Shown: positions 21,215 to 31,977 of the stretch, in pieces
Position numbering within the stretch: position 1 is the first letter of the stretch
How the letters are laid out: each line of letters starts with the position of its first letter
Assembly (NCBI GenBank): GCA_030710605.1
Contig: CP092876.1
Span: forward strand, 59,650,252 to 59,714,251
Source: Cordylochernes scorpioides
Taxonomy: Eukaryota > Arthropoda > Arachnida > Pseudoscorpiones > Chernetidae
DNA: 64,000 nt
Direction of reading: 5' to 3'
Notes under the pieces: model-generated
Told to the model about the DNA's origin: nothing
The model's input: only the letters and a program-made list of their open reading frames with translations
Database searches by the model: none
Made by a program: the position numbers and the translations under genes

Positions 21215-21895
21215 TCTTTTAAGAGCTCGCCGGCCATTAAGATGCCTACCCCTCACACCCATACACTGACAAGTCCGACTGCAGTGGTGTCGGGAGTGAT
21301 CAACTTGGAACTGTGGTGACTGGGGAGGTATCGTGTTTAGTGACGAGTTTTGTTTCTTACTGTGTCCTGACGACCGTCGCAAACGTGTCTGGAGACAGCG
21401 TGTGGATCCTGGCCTTACTTCTGAACACCACACAGGTCCACAACAAGGCGTTATGGTCTGGGGTGCGATTTCATTTGATAACAGGATCCCATTGGTAGTC
21501 ATTCCTGGCACCCTGACAGCACAACGGAACGTAGATGACATTCTAAGGCCTGTTCGGTTGCCGTTCCTCTCGCATTTTTCTGGGCTTTCTTTTCAACAAT
21601 ATAACGCCCGTCCACACACGGCATATATTACTATGGATTATCTTCAATCTTGCGGAACTCTTCCGTGGTCAGCAAGGTCGCCTGATCTCTCGCCCATAGA
21701 GCAAATCTGGGACGTGGCGATTGCAACCATCCCGGAATTTTGACTATTTAGCCCGACAACTGGATACAAATTGGCCATAAATATCGCAGCACACCATCCG
21801 GAATCTTTATCAATCCATGATACGCCGGGTGGCAGCCTGCATCCAGGCCATTGGGGGTCAACGACATATTGACTTTCTCAATTTGTGAGATGATC
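21215..21895 (+). pseudogene. Tc1-family transposase remnant
   Basis: The plus-strand frame at 21333-21743 keeps the Tc1 catalytic-domain landmarks: VFSDE (first acidic residue), GVMVWGAISF, QQYNARPHTA and SPDLSPIEQIWD (third acidic residue). Related but frameshifted sequence continues to about 21890 (ARQLDTNW, IRRVAACIQA). The central DNARPH motif reads YNARPH, so the second catalytic Asp is lost. The N-terminal DNA-binding domain is missing, with only shifted pieces before 21330. No terminal inverted repeats were found. This is an inactive fossil. Confidence 0.85.
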
Positions 21896-22775
21896 AAACT
21901 CTGAAATAAAACAATTAATTGTTTGGAAAATTTCATCGTTTTTTATCCCATACATCTTCTTCACTACAGTAATTTTTGTCCCAATCTGACAAATATTTCT
22001 TGAAGCATCTATTTTTTTTTTTGTTATAGAGTCTATTTTAACTTTAACAACTTTAATAGGATATTACTCGTATTTTATAAATTGATATGTGAAAAAGCAT
22101 AAACATCAATTCTTCCTCTCCTCAATTTCACTTCAATAGAGGATCATTCTATTAACTTCTTTTCAGCATATTTTGTTGTCAAAATATGATTCGCATTGGC
22201 ACCCACGAACTCCCAATAAATTATACGATTTATACAATTCAATAAGGATAACTGTCATCCTATATATCTCCTATAAGTCAGAACTGTTGGCTCCATAAAT
22301 CTCACACTCAGGGGCTACTTCAAGTGGTGCATTAAAACCGTGCGTCAGCCTAGTCAAACAGGAAATGAGCTGGAACACTTCAAGTCTCAAACCCATTTTC
22401 GCACCAATTAGTGCGTTTGTGTGCGTAGTGACATGTTTTCATATCAATCAAATTTTCACTGTCATGATGACTTTGTTTTAAGTCATTAAATTTCACGTTT
22501 TTTAATGTGTTTCCCATTTTTATATTATGTTTATATCCATTTAATATAATAAAGGTCAAAATATTTAACAGAAATATATTCATCCCTGCACCATATATAT
22601 GTGGGTGGGAAACGTCACCTTCCATTTTACTCATTTTTCTAAATGTGAGATCGTCTTTTTATTTTTTTTTGCATATGAATACGATTCTTTATCACTTTGA
22701 AATATATATGTATACATGTGAAGTATAGTACAAATGTGAAATTGTACTGGGATAAGGTGAATAAGTTAAGAAAAA
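21896..22775. other. Intron sequence without recognised features
   Basis: AT-rich; I saw no gene, hairpin or terminal repeat that I can support. Confidence 0.45.
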
Positions 22776-22967
22776 AGACATCTCTTTATCGTGCAACTGA
22801 AAATTTCTGATGGCTTGCGCCATCTGTTGGAATAAATATCAACTATAAACTAAAGAATAGGTATTTGGCCAATTCTAGAATAATTAAAAATCAACGAATA
22901 GTTTATATTTATTTCGATAGATGGCGCAAGCCATCAGCAACTTTCTGTTGTACGATAAGATGTTTTT
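22776..22967. mobile_element. Palindromic MITE with GCGCCATCT core
   Basis: A nearly perfect inverted repeat of about 190 bp: arms ATCGTGCAACTGAAAATTTC and TGATGGCTTGCGCCATCTGT mirror TAGATGGCGCAAGCCATCAG and TTGTACGATAAGATG. The loop is about 50 bp. Confidence 0.82.
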
Positions 22968-22988
22968 TTCTTGATTTATATGTATATA

Positions 22989-23166
22989 CAGTAGAATATT
23001 CCTGTAAAAAGCACCTAATTGCAGAGCCAAAGTGTCCTTTAGAGAGAGGTGTCCTCTTACCGGAGAGTTGCTAAATTGTAAAAATGGTATTATTTTTTCA
23101 AATGAAAACTGTCCTTTATAGAGAGGTGTCCTCTAGCGAGAGTGTCCTTTAAAGGAGGTTCTACTG
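22989..23166. mobile_element. Pogo-type MITE
   Basis: A 178-bp element has CAGTAGAA/TTCTACTG ends and TA on both sides. The interior repeats GTGTCCTTTA and AGAGAGGTGTCCTCT in both orientations, typical of pogo-like non-autonomous elements. Confidence 0.75.
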
Positions 23167-23799
23167 TATATAATAAAGTTGCGAGAGGATGGTATTCGTG
23201 TACCAAAAGTGTTACCTCTCCCTTTAAAATCTAAGTTACTGATGAGGGCCCTGAAACCAATTTTGTACCCAGGACTGATGTTCACGGCCTCAATTCAAGC
23301 GGACGTTCCATCCTGTGAAGATACACAGGTCGTCTTGGAACATCAATACCAAGATACACAACGTATTGAAAGTTCTCTAAACGAAGTTAAAGAATCCACA
23401 ATTTTTTTATGGGAGGAATTATTTTAAATTGAGATTTTATTTAGGATTCCGAGAATCTTTTCGTTGATGGAGGATTTTCGTTTTAGAGTTTTAATATAGA
23501 GTTTTTCAGTGTAATTTACTTTGTCTCTATCCATTACTCAAAAATAGTCCATCTTTTATACCACATTTTTCTACACAAAGAGGACAATTAGCGATATATT
23601 ACATAACAAGGAATAATTTAACTAATACAATGGAACAACATATTCAATTAAAATATAACTAAACATATATTAAGTCACTTGATATTTTTAGCTTGATCTT
23701 AAATATTCATACATACACTGACCACACAAAAAAAAATTGCCTCACATATAAACACTTGACTCCTGGTCTTCTCCTATAGAAGCTGACAGGGCAGCAGCC
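23167..23799. other. Intron sequence; weak short ORF only
   Basis: An 82-codon plus-strand frame (23179-23427) has no recognisable domain, and I do not call it a gene. The rest is AT-rich. Confidence 0.4.
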
Positions 23800-26700
23800 A
23801 GGATCCCGAGTACAAGGGGCCATCCAGGCTTCAGACTCCGCCACGATGAGTAGACGTTCTATCCTCCAGCTCTGCATGCAGTCTGAACCCCCTCAAAGCA
23901 GGCGAGCTGGAGTTGGATCCTGATATCCAACAGCCCTACGCCACTGACAGATACTGGACGTGACAGTAGACCCTCCGGGATCCAGGTAGCGCGATGGCAG
24001 GACCTCCAAATGAACCGCGTCAGCCTGGCTTGCAATTTGACAATATTGGCGTTTCCAGGCAGTATAGCCGTAGAGATAGTGGAGCACCGACGCCAGCACC
24101 AGTGAATTGGCCGTTCTTGCTCGTCCGACCAGGGAGAGGCCACAGACTTATGGGAATCATTTGGAGATGCCCTAGCAGATGATTTTCCTGAACCGAGGTT
24201 CCATAGGCTGATGAAATTTCGCAGCCCAGCGCCGTGATGGAAGATACGACCACGAGATGCCCAGCGGAGAGTCGGCGCGGTCTCTCCAGGCGACGCACCA
24301 CAGTCTCTTACTTTTAGAAAAGTTCAAGCATACTCCTGACGCACGCCGGAATTTGTCAAAGATGGCTTTGAATTTCTCGAACTGCCAATCCTCGCGGATC
24401 AGCAGGAGAATATCATCGGCGTATGCCAGGACGTTCCCTCATCCGAGAACACTTTCCCTTGTGGCAAGCGGCGGATGGGAGCTTCCACCTCACTCAAAGA
24501 GATATCGGCTTGATGAAGCGCTTCACTGTCTTCCAATGCGATGTTCTCAGTAGCTCCCTCCAGGAATCCAGCGATGGCCTTCGGGCTGCAGATAGAGCCG
24601 CCGAAGCGATGTCTGAAAGAGTTGAAGACGGTGCACTTCAAGTTCTCTCCCTCGATGAGATTTCCTTGGGCGTCGGAAACGTTCGTCGGGCCCCGGGTGA
24701 TGTAGTTGGACATGCAAGGCACCCCCAAGCTCAGGCAGTGAAGGCTAGGCGGCCTCTAAGGAGGAGCACAAGAACCGGCTTGCTCCAACGACATATTCTT
24801 TATCTCCAACGCTGAGAATGAAGAGACACTTGATGTCTTCAACCAGGTCTCGAATCAGTTTTACAAACTATTTTTATAGATCTATAAGAGGTATATCGCC
24901 GATCTTCTGGGATGTGTCCCCAAGAACCACTTCAATTATTTTTATTACTGGCGTCGAGGGAAGAAGCGTGGAGACTGAAGACGCAGTTGGTGAAGGGAGC
25001 TCCCCCACTTGGAGAAGAACGGCACGTTGGTCCGAGCAGTGATACTTGAGGCGAATGCCATAAATGAAAACTCTTGTAGGCAGGTACGCGGCATCGAAGA
25101 TGATCGAGGTGTCGACAAAGGCGGTTCGTTGTTGGAGCTTCTCAAAGGTTTCCACGGCCCCAGGCCCGATGTCGCTCGAAGACTCCTCGGAGACGAGGAA
25201 GTCGCCGAGGACCCACGCAGCTTTCCTGATGGCTTCCTCAGTGATGACCTGCAGTTGGATATGCCGTTCTTCAAGAATGTGGTACGGGAGTTAGTTGATG
25301 ACGCGGGCCACGAGACCCGATGGTGATCTTGCCTGGCCAAGGACGGTGGCTCCCGACACTACGATGACGACGAGGCCCGGATCCTCTGGAAGCCGAAGAT
25401 GGCGTGAAAACGGCGTTGTAGCCGAGGCAGAGTTCCGAACGTTGTTTAGGGCCAGCACATTCGTCCAGGATACGAACGTCCTGGACGAACGCAACATCAA
25501 GAAGCAACACATCTCCATGCCCCTAGCGCCAACGGCAATGCCGCGCACATTGAGGTACGCCACCATGCCGAATCTCATGATGTCCTTCTAACTGCTGAAG
25601 CCCTAGTGAGATGCTTATAGAGGTGGCAGGTTTTATCCTCTACACGATATATAATTTTCCCGAGGAGGATGATCAGGCTGGCCAGCTGCTCGGGAATCAG
25701 GGTAGGGATGAATTTCTTCACAGCGCCTTGGTTGGTGATTGCCAGCACAATATTTTTTCTCCATGCCTTTAGGTCTTTGAACAAGATGTCAGGGAGTTTC
25801 TCAAGGACCACTTTCAGCTGCGCGATGGCTCTGGACTTTGTCCTAGATGATTTGTTTTCCTGATTGTCCAGAGAAGTGTTTTTCTTTTGCAAATGGGATC
25901 TAGGGTGAAGGAGTAAGATAGAAGCCGCTATGCTGGGCAGGCTCTCTTTGCTTGGTGTTGCCTCTTTTTCCACTGATAAAGATCCGGCGCTTTTTGTTGC
26001 GTTAGCGGAAGGGGACTTAGAAGGAACAGGAGTTTCTACAGCAGGTGTCTCCTCGCATGGCTAACTGCAGCAGGTATATTTGGGGCAGGTTTCAACGAGG
26101 GCTGTGTCTAGGTGTAAGGCGGGAGTGAACCTGGGCCATTCTGGGAGATAGGTATTCAAGTGGAGCGCTCCTCCGTGTTCCTCCTGGGGCAGTAAGCACG
26201 CCGATATCCTTCGCGAAGGAACTTGCTGCATTTTACGCCGTAGGCGATGTATGCTTTTGTTGTTTAAACCCTGGACTAGATGTCCATTTTAACAGAGAGC
26301 TGATGGGTATTTAGGCTTTCATCCATGAAGATGAACGCCTTCCTGCCCGTGGTTCACGAGTAACCTTCGCAGGTCACCACTTATTAAGAAGACATAAAGG
26401 CAACTTTGCAATAAGGACATAGCGCCGCAATGTCTTCGTCTTTGACGGCGATGGGAATATTCCGATAATTATCTTCTCAGCCCTTTTCCTGTATTGGAAG
26501 GCTCTCAGGAGTGTACAGCCGATGGCGAGGCCTTCCTCGATCAGGCGTTCTGTTTTAAAAGTTCAGCATAGTTCCACCAGAACATGGCTGGACATCTTCA
26601 TAAACTGATAGACTGAAGACTTTCCCAGCATCTTCTCCAGCGCCTTTATATATTGAACTAAATGGAAGTCCGCGCTCCACTGGACGAATTATCACTGGTG

Positions 26701-26800
26701 AATGTTGCAACTGCCGACAAAGCCTTGAATAGCTCCTGCTACTGTCTGCCTCTTTTGATCTAGGTAACAGCATATCTTTGTTGCTGATGTGACTTGGCTA
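23800..26800 (-). pseudogene. Tx1-like LINE, decayed
   Basis: Minus-strand pieces in several frames follow the order of a Tx1-clade LINE. First comes an ORF1 remnant (26773 down to 25575) with a degenerate zinc-knuckle-like stretch. Then an apurinic-type endonuclease start (MRFGMVAYLNVRGIAVG, 25578) and its later part (YLPTRVFIYGIRLKYHCSDQ, near 25070). A reverse transcriptase remnant has AYADDILLLIRED at about 24385-24425, and the clade-typical distal block LTRFIWRS...WIPEGLLSRPVSVSGVGLLD is at about 23940-24050. Frameshifts occur throughout. No 3' tail or target duplication was found. A second copy is at 59.3-60.9 kb. Confidence 0.75.
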
Positions 26801-26823
26801 CGATTGTTTCAGCCTTCACAATT

Positions 26824-26851
26824 TTTGCAGGCTAGACTCTAGCCTGCAAGA
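26824..26851. other. Short perfect hairpin
   Basis: TTGCAGGCTA and TAGCCTGCAA pair around a loop of about 5 nt. It lies just upstream (minus sense) of the Tx1-like ORF1 remnant, possibly in its 5' leader. Confidence 0.6.
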
Positions 26852-27509
26852 TATCCAAAGAAAAATACCAAATTTCTTCGATAAATGTTTGATGGGCCAA
26901 TTCTGCAGTTTATATTAACTTATATGTAAATAATAAAAGGATTTTAAGTTAACATACTCCTGAAGGGCGTATAAAAGATCGAAAGCTAGAGATAATAAAA
27001 TTATTTTCATTAAACTCATCTCTGAATGATTATTTTGTCAAATATTATATATATATACTTCCTTAATACATTAGTGTGCGTCCACAAAGCTGCTATTATT
27101 TCATACAATTTTTGAAAACAATTCATGCGTATGCATGAGCATATTTTCTTATTACATAAAACGCAAAATTTCTCTACGATATATCGACAAGCAGCATGGT
27201 GATCTTTATCAGTATAAATAATACATTAATTAAATAATGCAATAGGTTTCTGGAGATGAGTTTCTTTTCATTTTATTATCACAATCTCGAGCTTCCGGGC
27301 ATTTCTGCTCTTCTACAGGAGTACATAAAAACTAATAAGCGCCTTTAAGATACTAACTAACTATATATACATTTATATATAAGGATAAATTTGCATATTG
27401 TTTGGTGTTGGAATACAAATTTTTATTCAGTTAGTTTATATTTACATATTGAATATTTATAAAATGAAAGGATTTAAAAGCACGAATTTTTCTTTTATAC
27501 ATAATAAAC
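26852..27509. other. Intron sequence without recognised features
   Basis: AT-rich, with short TA runs; no gene is supported. Confidence 0.45.
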
Positions 27510-27592
27510 ACTTCTACTGCCCTTACTGCGATGAAAATATATATTGGGAGGGCTTGGCTCATCAGTGGTGAACCCTCCCAGCGGTTTCGCCT
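27510..27592. mobile_element. Partial M1 MITE
   Basis: It matches the M1 core: TTCTACTGCCCTTACTGCGA, then GGGAGGGCTTGGCTCATCAG and GTGGTGAACCCTCCC. The GCGCCATCT arm is missing. Confidence 0.65.
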
Positions 27593-27872
27593 ATTTAATC
27601 CACCAGACCGCTTCTCAGAGCTCTAATACTGTATTGGACGATTCTGCTTATATACGCAGCACTGAAGGATGGAATTTCAGAAATGGTTTTCAAGAAAACT
27701 ATGGACATAAGCTTATAGGACAGTAGAATTACATTCAATTGAATATTGTTTGTTTAATTTTAGTAATTATCATATTGACTAAAATTTGTCTTTATTATTT
27801 TGAATATATGTGTTTCTTATATATAATGTTATATATATGAGAAAACAATAGAAAAAAAAATAAAAAGGTCAG

Positions 27873-27992
27873 GTTTTGATATTAAAAATAATGAAGACAT
27901 ATCCTGACCAAAAGCACATGTGCTTTATAGATGGCAGAGCACTATCTAGCACATGTACTTCTGGTCAGGATATGCCTTCATTATTTTTAACA
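27873..27992. mobile_element. Hairpin MITE
   Basis: Two arms of about 40 bp, AATAATGAAGACATATCCTG and AGCACATGTGCT facing AGCACATGTACTTCTGGTCA and TCAGGATATGCCTTCATTAT, surround a loop of about 25 bp. Confidence 0.8.
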
Positions 27993-28152
27993 CATATATA
28001 TGTCATATATATAATCTATTGGAATTATTAAATTTTTATCAGGATATATCATACTGTAAATTTCCGGGGGGCAAGTCTATTTTTCTATCAATGCTATTGT
28101 ATTGTCTTGATAATAATGCTTCAATGATCAATCTTTGGTATTTATTGGTATA

Positions 28153-28187
28153 CTAGACGAATGGCCCGGGCAATGCCCGGGTTTTAC
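28153..28187 (-). mobile_element. Helitron 3' end
   Basis: On the minus strand a 7-bp GC stem with a 3-nt loop (CCCGGGC-ATT-GCCCGGG) is followed 8 bases later by CTAG and then T, the canonical Helitron terminus. The body would extend rightward over the tRNA-like sequence and the satellite. The 5' TC end was not identified. Confidence 0.6.
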
Positions 28188-28357
28188 CCGAGTGCGAATA
28201 TATTTTAAAAACGTTTTAATTCAAATACTATTCGTTACATTTATAAATTGGCGTCATGGATGTCACTCTTGTGAAACGTCCCGTTCCAAACTGTGTGTTT
28301 TTAAAATGTTTTAACTATATATAATATAACGGCATAATAACGGTATAAAGAAATAAT

Positions 28358-28431
28358 GAGCCTATAGCCTAGTGGTCATGGCATCTGCCCGGTAAGCGGA
28401 AGGTCGTGGGTTCGATTCCCATCCTTGTATA
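28358..28431 (+). ncRNA. tRNA-like sequence (SINE head or tRNA pseudogene)
   Basis: Good RNA polymerase III A and B boxes are present (TAGCCTAGTGG, GGGTTCGATTCCC). The anticodon arm TCTGC-CCGGTAA-GCGGA folds and the T arm folds. The nominal anticodon is GGT (Thr), but base 33 is C instead of U and the acceptor strands GAGCCTA and CCTTGTA do not pair. A functional tRNA is therefore unlikely. A tRNA-derived SINE head fits better. Confidence 0.6.
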
Positions 28432-28443
28432 CATCTTGCTTCC

Positions 28444-29700
28444 TACGGTTGCCTAGAGTGGCCGCTATAGACAGGGTGGTCTGTATAGACAGGTGGATGT
28501 ATCACACAGCTGATAACAGGGTTGCCTAGAGTGGCCGCTATAGACAGGGTGGTCTGTATAGACAGGTGGATGTAGCACACTGATGATAACAGGGTTGCCT
28601 AAAGTGACCGCTATAGACAGGTGTATGTATCACACAGCTGATAACAGGGTTATCTAGAATGGCCGCTATATACAGGGTGGTCTGTATAGACAGGTGAATG
28701 TAACACACTGCTGATAACAGGGTTGTCTAGAGTGGTCGCTATAGACAGGGTGGTCTGTATAGATAGGTGTATGTATCACACTGCTGATAACAGGGTTGCC
28801 TAGAGTGGCCGCTATAGACAGGGTGGTCTGTATAGACAGGTGGATGTACCACACAGCTGATAACAGGGTTGTCTAGAGTGGTCGCTATAGACAGGGTTTT
28901 CTGTATAGACAGGTGTTTGTATCACACTGCTGATAACAGGGTTGCCTAAAGTGACCGCTATAGACAGGGTGGTCTGTATAGACAGGTGGATGTAACACAC
29001 TGCTGATAACAGGGTTGCCTAGAGTGGCCGCTATAGACAGGGTGGTCTGTATAGACAGGTGGATGTATCACACAGCTGATAACAGGGTTGTCTAGAGTGG
29101 TCGCTATAGACAGGGTTTTCTGTATAGACAGGTGTATGTATCACACTGCTGATAACAGGGTTGCCTAAAGTGACCGCTATAGACAGGGTGGTCTGTATAG
29201 ACAGGTGGATGTAGCACACTGATGATAACAGGGTTGCCTAAAGTGACCGCTATAGACAGGGTGGTCTGTATAGACAGGTGGATGTATCACACAGCTGATA
29301 ACAGGGTTGTCTAGAGTGGCCGCTATAGACAGGTGTATGTATCACACAGCTGATAACAGGGTTATCTAGAATGGCCGCTATATACAGGGTGGTCTGTATA
29401 GACAGGTGAATGTAACACACTGCTGATAACAGGGTTGTCTAGAGTGGTCGCTATAGACAGGGTGGTCTGTATAGACAGGTGTATGTATCACACTGCTGAT
29501 AACAGGGTTGCCTAAAGTGACCGCTATAGACAGGGTGGTCTGTATAGATAGGTGAATGTAACACACTGATGATAACAGGGTTGCCTAAAGTGACCGCTAT
29601 AGACAGGTGGATGTAGCACACTGCTGATAACAGGGGTGTCTAGAGTGGCCGCTATAGACAGGTGTATGTATCACACAGCTGATAACAGGGTTGTCTAGAG
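28444..29700. repeat. Satellite A, about 73-bp unit
   Basis: About 18-19 tandem units built on GATAACAGGGTTGCCTAGAG, TGGCCGCTATAGACAGGGTG and GTCTGTATAGACAGGTG. Some units lack the second block and are about 51 bp. CTATAGACAGG is the terminal motif of the pogo-type MITE at 12382-12546, so the satellite may derive from such ends. Open frames across it are by-products of the periodicity. Confidence 0.93.
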
Positions 29701-29764
29701 GGGGGCAGGGAGGCCACGTGTTCGCCGGCAGCCAATGGGCGCGCATTCTATCCGTGAACTTCAG

Positions 29765-31510
29765 ACAGTGAGCTTCAGACAGTGAACTTCAGACAGACAG
29801 AATAAGGCAATTATATAAGTAGATTGTTGTATTGTAAAGATGTTGAAATGCAGTGTTGCAGTCTCTGGAGTGTTGAAATATTAATGATATATTGTCTTGA
29901 TTTATTACGTTGATGTTCATATATTCTATTACCGACTCTCCTTCCTGTCTCCCTCACATATTTAACTTGATAGTTATTGCATCCTGTGGAATATACTTCT
30001 TCCTTACTATTAACGGCTTCAATGATATTATATTTATTTTTAGTTAAGGGATTTTTAACTATGGAACCTTTATTAGGGGAATTCTTATAATATGTTTTAA
30101 TTCCAATTTTTTAAATGTATCTGGCTATGGCTATGGATGCATGTGAGTATGGAATGTAACATATTGCATTATATATTTCTGAGCCTTTGTTGATTGGGTT
30201 ATGCTATGGGTTTGTGGTTATGTTTTAAAATAAATATGATTGGGTAACCGATTTCCTGGAGATTTTTTATAATGTTCTGGCCTTCTTCTATTTTTTGAGT
30301 TCTGTTAGAGGGCTACCCATTGTTGATCCTTTAATCCTGTTTATATTATTGTGGATTAAAAAGTTGAATATATTGCCACGTGGAAAATTAGGGAAGACAA
30401 AAACTTCAGGAGGAGACAACAATTTATTTCAGGGAAGGACAAACTATGAATTGTAAACAAAAGATAAGCACGAGGGAAATTTACAGAGTCGCCAGATATA
30501 AACATAAAAATGACCACTCTGTTAATAAAAAATAATAATAAAAATTAATAAATATTATGTTACATAAATAAAATTAATAAATACTATGTTACAATATTAA
30601 TTTTTAAACACAAGTCTATTAACTCTATTTTTTTCCGAATGATTATTTGTATCTATGCTATTTTATCTATTAATGATGTTTTAGTATTTTCTAATATTAA
30701 TTGGTGAGGGAGGCTAAGATATAGAGCCTCAACTTCGAAAGAAATGTATATATGTGTATTTAAAGTTCCTTTTATAAATATGGGTATATTTAATATTGAT
30801 AGGAAGGATGTTTGTGGTCTAGCTAATGACTGTAAGAATTTAGTTAAAACTTAGCTATTGGGGCAATAGGAGATAGTTGATATGCTACTATAGGTCTTAA
30901 TGGAATATTTGGTTTGTGTAATTTTGGTTTACCATATATATGACTTTCATAATTTATATTACAGAGGAATGCCTTGTGTTCTTCATTGCTGATTATTCTG
31001 GACTTGTTCATTCTGTTGAGTTATTTTTTCAAGATTTATATATTTGATTCCTTTCTATTTCTGTAAGTAATGCGAAGGTTGAACTGTCTTTGAATATTTC
31101 CTCCATTTTGTTCTGGTATTCAGATATATCCATTATCACTGTAGTTTCTCCCTTGTCCGCTTGCGTAATAACTATTTATTTTCTGTTCCTTCAATTTCTT
31201 AAAATTTGCCTTTCTCGTGATTTGCGTAGAGATAGATTTGTTGGTTCACTGAATGTTCTGGTTACTTTTTGTCTTATTTTTCCTTTTTCCAGATTGTTTA
31301 GTCTTGAGATGGCTACTTCTATTCCGCTGGTTATTTTTATAGGATCAGGTTTATCTATGGGACGATACTTCAAACCTTTGGATGGTATGGCTATTTCATC
31401 GTGTATAAATTTGGCTTTAAATAAATTAACCAATTTTGATATGTTTTCATTTCTGATCAGATTTGGTACTTTGTATTTGTTAGCCCAATGTGTTTTATTT
31501 CAATAAAATG
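29765..31510 (-). pseudogene. Penelope-like element: reverse transcriptase and GIY-YIG endonuclease
   Basis: Minus-strand pieces: TTVIMDISEYQNKMEEIF (about 31090-31150, the N-terminal Penelope motif), YGKPKLHKPNIPLRPIVAYQ (about 30860-30940, hallmark motif) and FEVEALYLSLP (about 30710-30750). Near 29900-29985 is TGCNNYQVKYVRETGRRVGN, an altered GIY-YIG-type endonuclease box in which the usual YIGETGR glycine is Arg. Stops and frameshifts separate the parts. The 3' side carries three copies of TGAACTTCAGACAG-like sequence (about 29755-29795). Confidence 0.8.
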
Positions 31511-31633
31511 AAAAGAAACTCCAGAAACTTGCTGTATTATTTAATTTATATTCAGGATATTTAAATTAATTGATATAATTATCCTATAGCAACGAGAATT
31601 ATATATACACACTTACACATATAGACAAAAGAA

Positions 31634-31815
31634 AACTTAAGGAAGTTGTACCATTTAGCATGTATATTGGGATTCAGGCTATAACCCTAAAAGATATTTG
31701 ATACACGGTGACCTTTATTGAAGACACACGTGATAACCAAGTGTGAACAATATTGCCTTTGTCTCCTTTAAAAAAAACAGACGACAGGTGATATTGAAGA
31801 CTTTCCACTTCCTAT
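31634..31815. mobile_element. MITE, family T
   Basis: It starts AACTTAAGGAAGTTGTACC and contains GTGACCTTTATTGAAGACAC and GATAACCAAGTGTGAACAAT in the same order as the copy at 59.2 kb. The second end is eroded. Confidence 0.65.
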
Positions 31816-31862
31816 AGTAAATATGTACAGTATGCAAATTGATTTGCATAATGATCGTCTAT

Positions 31863-31930
31863 ACCAGGTGTCGGCAAACGCGAGCCACATGCGGCTCTTT
31901 GGATGTGAAGCTGCGGCTCTTTATATAGTT
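31863..31930 (+). mobile_element. hAT-like terminal sequence
   Basis: CAGGTGTCGGCAAACGCGAG, followed by two GCGGCTCTTT copies, resembles the CAGGGGT-type ends of hAT elements with internal GC-rich subterminal repeats. No matching right end was found beyond the adjoining satellite, so this is tentative. Confidence 0.4.
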
Positions 31931-31977
31931 CCATACGCAAATATTATTTATGCGAATACTATTTATTTTTGGCAAGA

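Noticed and set aside
28358-28431. Functional tRNA-Thr
   Set aside because: Acceptor strands do not pair and base 33 is C.
28666-29566. Four similar 62-codon ORFs
   Set aside because: They arise from the periodicity of satellite A and have no start context or independent coding signal.
28444-29700. CRISPR-like array
   Set aside because: Units are contiguous with no unique spacers, and the window is eukaryotic.
31090-31506. 138-codon hydrophobic plus-strand ORF resembling a membrane protein
   Set aside because: It is antisense to the Penelope-like reverse transcriptase.
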